NCBI RefSeq assembly: GCF_900103225.1
Contig: NZ_FNJH01000001.1
Coordinates: 1,083,533 to 1,147,532, forward strand
Length of the DNA stretch: 64,000 bases
Direction: 5' to 3'
DNA from: Pseudomonas congelans
GTDB lineage: Bacteria; Pseudomonadota; Gammaproteobacteria; Pseudomonadales; Pseudomonadaceae
Positions 1 through 9,000 of this stretch are shown piece after piece; within the stretch, counting starts at the first letter, position 1; every line of letters begins with the position of its first letter. The notes beneath the pieces are model-generated. The model ran no database searches. It saw only the letters and a list, made by a program, of their open reading frames with translations, and was not told the DNA's origin. The position numbers were made by a program, and so were the translations under genes.

Positions 1-3000
1 CCGTTCAGCCAGCAGCCTGCGGCACGTATGTACCGCACTGGCGACCTGGGTCGCTATCTGCCAGACGGCAATATCGAATACCTGGGCCGTAACGATGATC
101 AGGTGAAGATCCGCGGCTTCCGTATCGAGCTGGGCGAGATCGATGCACGCCTGGCCAAACACCCGGCCGTTCACGAAGCGGTGGTCAACGCCCGCGAAGA
201 TGTTCCGGGTGACAAGCGTCTGGTGGCTTATTACACCCTGAGCGCAGGGCATGCCTCGGTAGACATCGACAGCCTGCGCGGCTGGCTGCAGGAGCAACTG
301 CCGGCGCATATGATCCCGGTAGCCTATGTGTTGCTCGATGCACTGCCGCTGACGCCGAACGGCAAGCTGGACCGCAAGGCCTTGCCTGCGCCGGACGCCG
401 ATGCACTGATCCGCCGTGGTTATGAAGCCCCGCAAGGCGAAACCGAAACCCTGCTGGCGGGAATCTGGAGCGACTTGCTCTCGGTTGAACGCATCAGCCG
501 TCACGACCAGTTCTTCGAGCTGGGCGGCCACTCCCTGCTGGCAATGCGCCTGATTTCGCAGATTCGCCAGCAACTGGGTGTCGAACTGAGCCTCGCGGCG
601 CTGTTTGCCCACCCCGAACTGAGCGCCCTGGCACTGGCCATCGCCCGGGCCGGACGCAGCATCCTGCCGGATATCGTGCCAGTGGCACGCGACCAGGTCT
701 GGCCGTTGTCGTTCGGTCAGCAACGTCTGTGGTTCCTCGCGCAGATGGAAGGCGCCAGCGCGGCCTACCACATGCCTGTCGGCCTGAGCCTGCGTGGCGA
801 ACTGGATCGTGCGGCAATGCAACGGGCGCTGGAGCGTATCGTGGCGCGCCATGAAGGCTTGCGCACCACCTTCATGAAGGGCGATGACGAACAGCCATTG
901 CAACGCATCAGCCCTGCGGATGCCGGCTTCAACCTGCAACTGCATGATCTGCAAGGGCTGGTGGATGCCAGAGAGAAGCTTCAGGCACTGGCCAGCGAAG
1001 AGTCGCTGCAAGGCTTCGATCTGGAACAGGGTCCGTTGATTCGTGGCCGCCTGATTCGTATGGCCGAGGACCATCACGTCCTGTTGCTGACCATGCACCA
1101 TATCGTTTCCGATGGCTGGTCGATTGGCGTGCTGACCCGTGAACTGGCCGCCCTCTATGCGGCATTCAGTCAGGGCCAGGACGACCCACTGGCTCCGCTG
1201 GCGCTGCACTACCTGGACTACGCGGTGTGGCAGCGTCGCTGGTTGAGCGGCGATCTGTTGCAGCAACAAAGCGACTACTGGCAGCAAACCCTGGCAGACG
1301 CTCCGGCGCTGCTGATGTTGCCCACCGACCGGGTACGTCCGGCGCAGCAGGACTATGCCGGCGCGATGCTGCCTGTGGTTTTCGACGAAGACCTGACTCG
1401 CGGCCTCAAGGCATTGAGCCAGCGTCACGGCAGCACCCTGTTCATGACCGTCATGGCCGCCTGGGCTGCACTGTTGGGACGTCTGTCCGGTCAGGACGAT
1501 GTGGTCATCGGCACGCCAGTGGCCAACCGCACACGCAGTGAGACCGAAGGATTGGTGGGCCTGTTCGTCAATACCCTGGCGATCCGCGTCGACCTCAGTG
1601 ACAAGCCCACGGCAGAGACGCTGCTGGCGCGGGTCAGGACCAACACGTTAGGCGCGCAGGACCATCAGGACCTGCCGTTCGAACAAGTGGTGGAAGTGAT
1701 CAAGCCGGTGCGCAGCCTGTCGCACAGCCCGGTGTTCCAGGCCATGCTCAGCTGGCAGGACATGGGCGGTGGGGATTTGGCCCTCGGTGATCTGCAACTG
1801 GAAAGCCTGAGCGCGGGCCATACGCTGTCCAAGTTCGATCTCTCGCTGGACATCGGCGAAGCCCAGGGCCAGCTGTTCGGTTCGCTGGAATATGCCACTG
1901 CGTTGTTCGATGAAAGCACCATCGCCCGTTATCTGGGCTACCTGCAGCGTTTGCTGCATGCCATGGTCGCCGACGACCGCCAGGTACTGGAGCATGTGCC
2001 ACTGCTCGATACAGTGGAACGCAAGCATCTGCTGGTCGACCTTAACGCTACCGACGTGCCTTACCCGCAAGACTCCACGATTCATCAGCTGTTCGAAGAA
2101 AAGGTCCAGGCACAGCCCGACGCCATCGCCGTGGCCTTCCAGGCGCAGCGCTTGAGCTATGCCGAACTGAATCGCCAGGCCAACCGTCTGGCTCACCACC
2201 TCATCGGTCTGGGCATCGGTCCGGATGATCGGGTGGCGATCTGCGTCGAGCGTGGGGTGAAAATGATAGTCGGGCTGCTCGGTGTGCTCAAAGCCGGTGC
2301 CGCCTACGTACCGCTGGACCCGGCGTACCCGGCCGAGCGCCTGGCCTACATGATCGACGACAGCCAGCCAGCGGCGTTGCTCACCCAGCGCGGCTTGCAG
2401 GAGCGCTTGCCCGCACTGTGCATGCCGCTGGTATTGCTCGACGACGATCATTGCCAGGGCTTCACCGAGTGTGATGACAACCCGGTCGTAGCGACTCTCG
2501 GCGTGCGCAACCTGGCCTATGTGATCTACACCTCGGGTTCCACCGGCAATCCCAAGGGGGTGATGATCGAGCACCGTGGTCTGGTCAACTACAGCGTCGA
2601 TGCTGCACGCCTGTTTGGCCTGTCCCAGAGCGACACCGTGCTGCAACAAAACACCCTTAACTTCGACCTGTCGGTGGAGGAGATCTTCCCTGCACTCCTG
2701 GCCGGTGCCACCCTGGCGCCGAGCCGCGAGATCTTCGGCAGTGAGGGCACTGAAAATCACGGCATTTACCCGACCGTTCTGCACTTGACCGCCGCCCACT
2801 GGCATACGCTGGTGGCCGAATGGCACAACCAGCCTCAGGCTGCTGAACAACGCCTGGCCGAGGTGCGCCTGATCAACGTCACAGGTGACGCCTTGTCGGC
2901 ACAGAAACTCAAGCTCTGGGATGAGGTGCGCCCGGCGCATACCCGCCTGATCAATACCTACGGGCCGACCGAAGCGACAGTGTCCTGCACGGCGGCTTAC

Positions 3001-6000
3001 GTCAGTCACGACGCTTTGGCCGGCAGCGAAGGCAGCGGTAACGCGACCATCGGCAAACCGATGGCCAATACCCGCATCTACCTGCTCGACGAACACCAGC
3101 AGCCAGTGCCATACGGCGTGGCCGGTGAGATTTTCATCGGTGGCGACGGCGTGGCACGCGGTTACCTGAACCTTGCCGAGGTCAATGCCGAGCGCTTCCT
3201 CGCGGATCCGTTCAGCAACAGCCGTGATGCCCGGATGTACAAAACCGGTGACCTGGCGCGCTACATGGCTGACGGTCGTATCGAGTACCTGGGACGTAAC
3301 GACTTCCAGGTCAAGGTGCGCGGTTTCCGTATCGAGCTGGGCGAAATCGAAGCGCGTCTCGGCAGTTGCAAAGGGGTCAAGGAAGCCGTGGTGATCGCCC
3401 GGGAGGACAATCCTGGTGAAAAACGTCTCGTGGCCTACGTGATCGCCCAGCCACAAGCGAACGTGGACGTCGCCAGACTGCGCGCCGAACTGGCACCGCA
3501 ACTGGCCGAGTACATGCTGCCGAGTGCTTTCGTGCTGCTTGATGCACTGCCGCTGACACCGAATCGCAAACTCGATCGCAAAGCCTTGCCGGCGCCGGCG
3601 GACAACGCCTTTGCCAGTCGCGAGCACGTCGCTCCGCAAGGCACCAGCGAAAAAGCCCTGGCGCAGATCTGGAAAAATCTGCTCAACCTGGAAGCCTTAG
3701 GGCGTCATGACCACTTCTTCGAGCTGGGCGGGCACTCGCTGCTGGCGATGCGTCTGATTTCCCAGGTGCGTCAGCGCATGGGCGTCGAGCTGAGCCTGGC
3801 GGACATCTTCGCCCAGCCGGAGCTGGCGGCGCTGGCCCAGGTAGTGGCGCACGCTGCCGGAAGCAGCCAGCAGCCCATCGTGCCGGTGTCTCGCGATCAG
3901 TCCTTGCCGCTGTCGTTTGCCCAGCAACGCCTTTGGTTCCTCGCACAGCTGGATGGCGGCAGTGCGGCTTATCACATTCCAGCCGGTCTGCGTCTGCGCG
4001 GCAGCCTCGATCAGGACGCACTGAAACGCGCGCTGGACCGTATCGTTGCGCGCCATGAAGCATTGCGCACGACCTTTATCCAGGAGCAGGACCAGGATCC
4101 GCTGCAGCGCATCGCCCCGGCCGATATCGGTTTCAGCCTGCAACTGCAGGTGCTGACCGGGCAGGCCGATGCGGAACAACAATTGCTCGCCATCGCCGCA
4201 GAAGAGGCCGAGCAGGGCTTTGATTTGCTCAATGGCCCGCTGGTGCGCGGACGCCTGGTATGCCTGGCCGATGACGACCATGTGTTGCTGGTGACCATGC
4301 ACCACATCGTCTCCGACGGCTGGTCCGCAGGTGTATTGACCCGTGAACTGGGCCTGCTCTACGCAGCGTTCAGCGAGGGCGCCGAGGATCCGTTGCCAGC
4401 GTTGCCGGTGCAATACGCCGATTACGCGCTGTGGCAGCGCAACTGGCTGAGCGGTGACGTGCTGCAGCAACAGCGCCAGTACTGGCAGCAGACTCTGGCA
4501 GGTGCGCCAGCCTTGTTGACCTTGCCGAGCGACCGGCCACGCCCGGCGCAACAGGACTACAGTGGTCAGTTGCTCGGGCTGGTGCTCGACGCCGACCTGA
4601 CCCGTGGCCTCAAGGCGCTGAGCCAGCGGCATGGCAGCAGCCTGTTCATGACGGTCATGGCCGCATGGGCTGCGCTGCTGGGACGTCTGGCCGGTCAGGA
4701 CGACGTGGTCATCGGTACGCCGGTGGCCAACCGCATGCGTGCCGAGGTGGAGGACCTGATCGGGTTCTTCGTCAACACCCTGGCCGTACGCGTCGACCTC
4801 TCGGGCAGACCGAGCGTGCAAAGCCTGTTGCAGCAGGTCAAACAGCAAACCCTGGCCGCCCAGGCGAATCAGGATCTACCGTTCGAACAGGTGGTTGAGG
4901 TGGTTCGCCCACAACGCAGCCTGTCCCACAGCCCTATCTTCCAGGCCATGTTGTCGTGGCAGAACAACGAAGCGTCCGATCTGGCGCTGGGCGACATGAC
5001 TCTGCAGGGCGTCGCGGTGGCAGGCCATACGGCCAAGTTCGACCTGACGCTGGACATGACCGAGGTCGGCGATCAATTGATCGGCACGCTGGAATACGCC
5101 ACGGCACTGTTCGACGAAAGCACTCTGCAGCGCTACATGGGCTATTTCCAGCGTTTGCTGGAAGCGATGGTCGCCGACGACCGCCAGTTGCTGGAACAGG
5201 TGCCGTTGCTCGATGCGGTGGAGCGCCAGCATCTGCTGGTCGGGCTTAACGCTACCGATGTGCCTTACCCGCAGGACTGCACGATTCATCAACTGTTCGA
5301 AGAAAAGGTTCAGACACAGCCCGACGCCATCGCCGTGGTCTTCGAGGCGCAGCGCCTGAGCTATGCCGAATTGAACCGTCAGGCCAACCGTCTGGCCCAT
5401 CACCTGATCGGCCTGGGCATCGGCCCGGACTATCGGGTGGCGATCTGCGTCGAGCGCGGCGTGGAAATGATGATCGGCCTACTCGGTGTGCTCAAGGCAG
5501 GGGCGGCTTATGTGCCGCTGGACCCGGCGTATCCGGCCGAGCGCCTGGCCTACATGATCAACGACAGCCAGCCAACGGCATTGCTGACCCAGCGTGATCT
5601 GCAGAAACGCTTGCCGACCCTTGCTTTGCCGCTGGTGCTGCTCGACGACGACCAGCGCAACACCTTTACCGAACGTAACGACAACCCGGTGGTGGAAGCC
5701 CTCGGCGTGCGCAACCTGGCGTATGTGATCTATACCTCGGGCTCGACTGGCAATCCGAAGGGCGTGATGATCGAACATCGCGGTCTGGTCAACTACAGCA
5801 TCGATGCAGCACGTCTGTTTGCCCTGTCCCAGAGCGACACCGTGCTGCAACAGAACACCTTGAACTTCGACCTCTCGGTGGAGGAAATCTTCCCGGCGCT
5901 ACTGGCCGGCGCCACCCTGGCGCCAAGTCGCGAGATCTTCGGCAGCGAAGGGACTGAAACTCAGGGCATTCAACCCAGCGTACTGCACTTGACCGCTGCG

Positions 6001-9000
6001 CACTGGCATACGTTGGTGGCCGAATGGCACAACCAGCCGCAGGCTGCCATGCAGCGTCTGGCCGAGGTGCGTCTGATCAATGTCACGGGTGACGCATTGT
6101 CCGCGCAGAAACTCAAGCTCTGGGACGAGGTGCGCCCGGCGCATACCCGCCTGATCAACACTTACGGGCCAACCGAAGCCACGGTGTCCTGCACCGCAGC
6201 CTACGTCAGTCATGACGCCGTGACCGGCAGCGAAGGCAGCGGCAACGCAACCATAGGCAAGCCAATGGCCAACACCCGCATCTACCTGCTAGACGCTCAC
6301 CAGCAGCCGGTGCCGTATGGCGTGGCCGGCGAGATTTTCATCGGTGGCGACGGCGTGGCGCGCGGTTACCTGAACCTTGCCGAGGTCAACGCCGAACGCT
6401 TCCTCGCGGATCCGTTCAGCAACGACCCTGACGCCAGAATGTACAAAACCGGTGACCTGGCGCGCTACATGGTCGACGGCCGGATCGAGTACCTGGGCCG
6501 TAACGACTTCCAGGTCAAGGTGCGCGGTTTCCGCATCGAACTGGGCGAAATCGAAGCACGCCTGGGCAATTGCGCCGGGGTCAAGGAAGCCGTGGTGATT
6601 GCTCGGGAAGATAATCCTGGAGACAAACGTCTGGTGGCCTACGTAGTCGCGCAGCCGGATATGCACCTGACGGCCGCCAGCCTGCGTACCGAACTGGCGC
6701 CGCAACTGGCTGAATACATGCTGCCGAGCGCATTCGTGATCCTCGACGCCTTGCCGTTGACGCCGAACCGCAAGCTTGATCGCAACGCCTTGCCGGCGCC
6801 GCAAGCCGAGGCATTTGCCAGCCGCGAACACGTGCAACCGCAAGGTGACACCGAGATGGCGCTGGCGCAGATCTGGCAAAACCTGCTCGATCTGGAACAG
6901 GTGGGTCGTCATGACCAGTTCTTCGAACTGGGCGGGCATTCGCTGCTGGCGATGCGTCTGATTTCCCAGGTGCGCCAGCACCTGGGTGTCGAGCTGGGCC
7001 TGGCGGATATCTTCGCTCAGCCGGAACTCGCCGCCATGGCACGGATACTCGCCGAAGCCAAAGGCAGCGTTCAGCCACCGATCGTACCGGTGTCCCGTGA
7101 TCAGGCCTTGCCGTTGTCGTTTTCCCAGCAGCGTCTGTGGTTCCTTGCACAGCTTGAAGGCGGTAGCGCGGCTTACCATATCCCGGCAGGACTGCGTCTA
7201 AGCGGCACTCTGGACAAGCCTGCGCTGGAGAGGGCGCTGGATCGTATCGTCGCCCGCCACGAAGTGCTGCGTACGACCTTTGTGCAAGAGCAGGACCAGG
7301 ATCCGGTGCAGCACATCGCTGCGGCCGATATCGGTTTCAGCCTGCAACTGCAGGTGCTGAACGGGCAGGCGGATGCTGAAGAGCAACTGCTCGCCATCAC
7401 CACTGAAGAGGCCAACGAAGGCTTCGATCTGCTCAACGGCCCGCTGGTACGCGGACGCCTGGTGCGCATGGCCGAGGACGATCATGTGTTGCTGGTGACG
7501 ATGCACCATATCGTCTCCGACGGCTGGTCCGCGGATGTGCTGACCCGTGAGCTGGGTATGCTCTATGCCGCGTTCAGTGCCGGTGCCGACGATCCGTTGC
7601 CCGCCTTGCCGGTGCAATATGCCGACTATGCCGTATGGCAGCGCAACTGGCTGAGCGGCGACGTTCTGCAGCAACAGCGCCAGTACTGGCAGCAGACCCT
7701 GGGCGGTGCACCAGCCTTGCTGACCTTGCCGACCGACCGGCCACGCCCGGCACAACAGGACTACAGCGGCAACATTCGCGGCCTGGTGCTCGATGCAGAG
7801 CTGACCCGTGGCCTCAAGGCGCTGAGCCAGCGGCATGGCAGCACCCTGTTCATGACCGTGATGGTCGCATGGGCCTCGCTGCTGGGGCGTCTGGCCGGTC
7901 AGGACGATGTGGTGATCGGTACACCGGTGGCCAACCGCCTGCGTGCCGAAGTGGAGGACCTGATCGGGTTCTTCGTCAACACCCTGGCAATACGCATCGA
8001 TCTCTCCGGCGCACCCAGCGTCGAAGCGTTGATGCAGCAGGTCAAGCGTCAGACGCTGGCAGCGCAGAGCCATCAGGACCTGCCGTTCGAGCAGGTGGTC
8101 GAGGTGGTTCGCCCGCAACGCAGCCTGTCCCATAGCCCGATCTTCCAGGCCATGTTGTCCTGGCAGAACAACGAAACGTCCGACCTGGCGCTGGGCAACA
8201 TGAACCTGCAAGGCGTGGCGGTAAATGACCACACGGCCAAGTTCGATCTGGTGCTGGACATGACCGAAGTCGGCGATCAATTGGTCGGCACGCTGGAATA
8301 CGCCACCGCGCTGTTCGACGAAAGCACCATGGTCCGTTACCTGGGCTATTTCCAGCGCGTGCTGGAAGCCATGGTCGCCAATGAGCACCGCATACTGGAA
8401 AACGTGCCATTGGTGGATGCAGTTGAGCGTCAGCACCTGTTGACCGGTCTTAATGCAACCGACCGTGCTTACCCTCAGGGTCAGTTGATGCACCGCCTTT
8501 TCGAGGCGCAGGCAGCGTCCCGACCTCAGGCGCTTGCGGCCCGTCAGGGCGAGCAGACGCTGACCTACGCCGAACTCGACAGCCACGCCAACGCCCTGGC
8601 TCAGTACCTGCGCCAACGCGGCGTGCAAGCGGGAACCCGAGTGGCAATTCTGCTGGATCGTTCGGTGGAGCTGCTGACCAGCATGCTGGCCACGCTCAAG
8701 TGCGGCGCGGCTTATCTGGCGCTGGATCGCCTGGCTCCCGAAGAGCGTGTGCGCTTCATGCTCGAGGACAGCGATGCAACCCTGTTGCTGACCCGCAGCG
8801 AGCTGACGGCACCTGAAACGACGCCGCGACTCGATCTGGATACCCTGGATCTGTCAGCGATTAACCAGGGGCCGGTCGCGCTTGCAGATGAAGGCGCAGG
8901 CGAGACCCCGGCGTGCATCATCTACACCTCCGGCTCCACCGGCCTGCCCAAGGGCGTGATCGTGACCCACAACGGCATTGTGCGGCTGGTGCGGGACAAC

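Noticed and set aside
1648..3639. A 663-codon open frame on the minus strand inside the NRPS gene
   Set aside because: It lies opposite conserved A and C domains, has no recognisable family, and such long antisense frames are common in GC-rich coding DNA.
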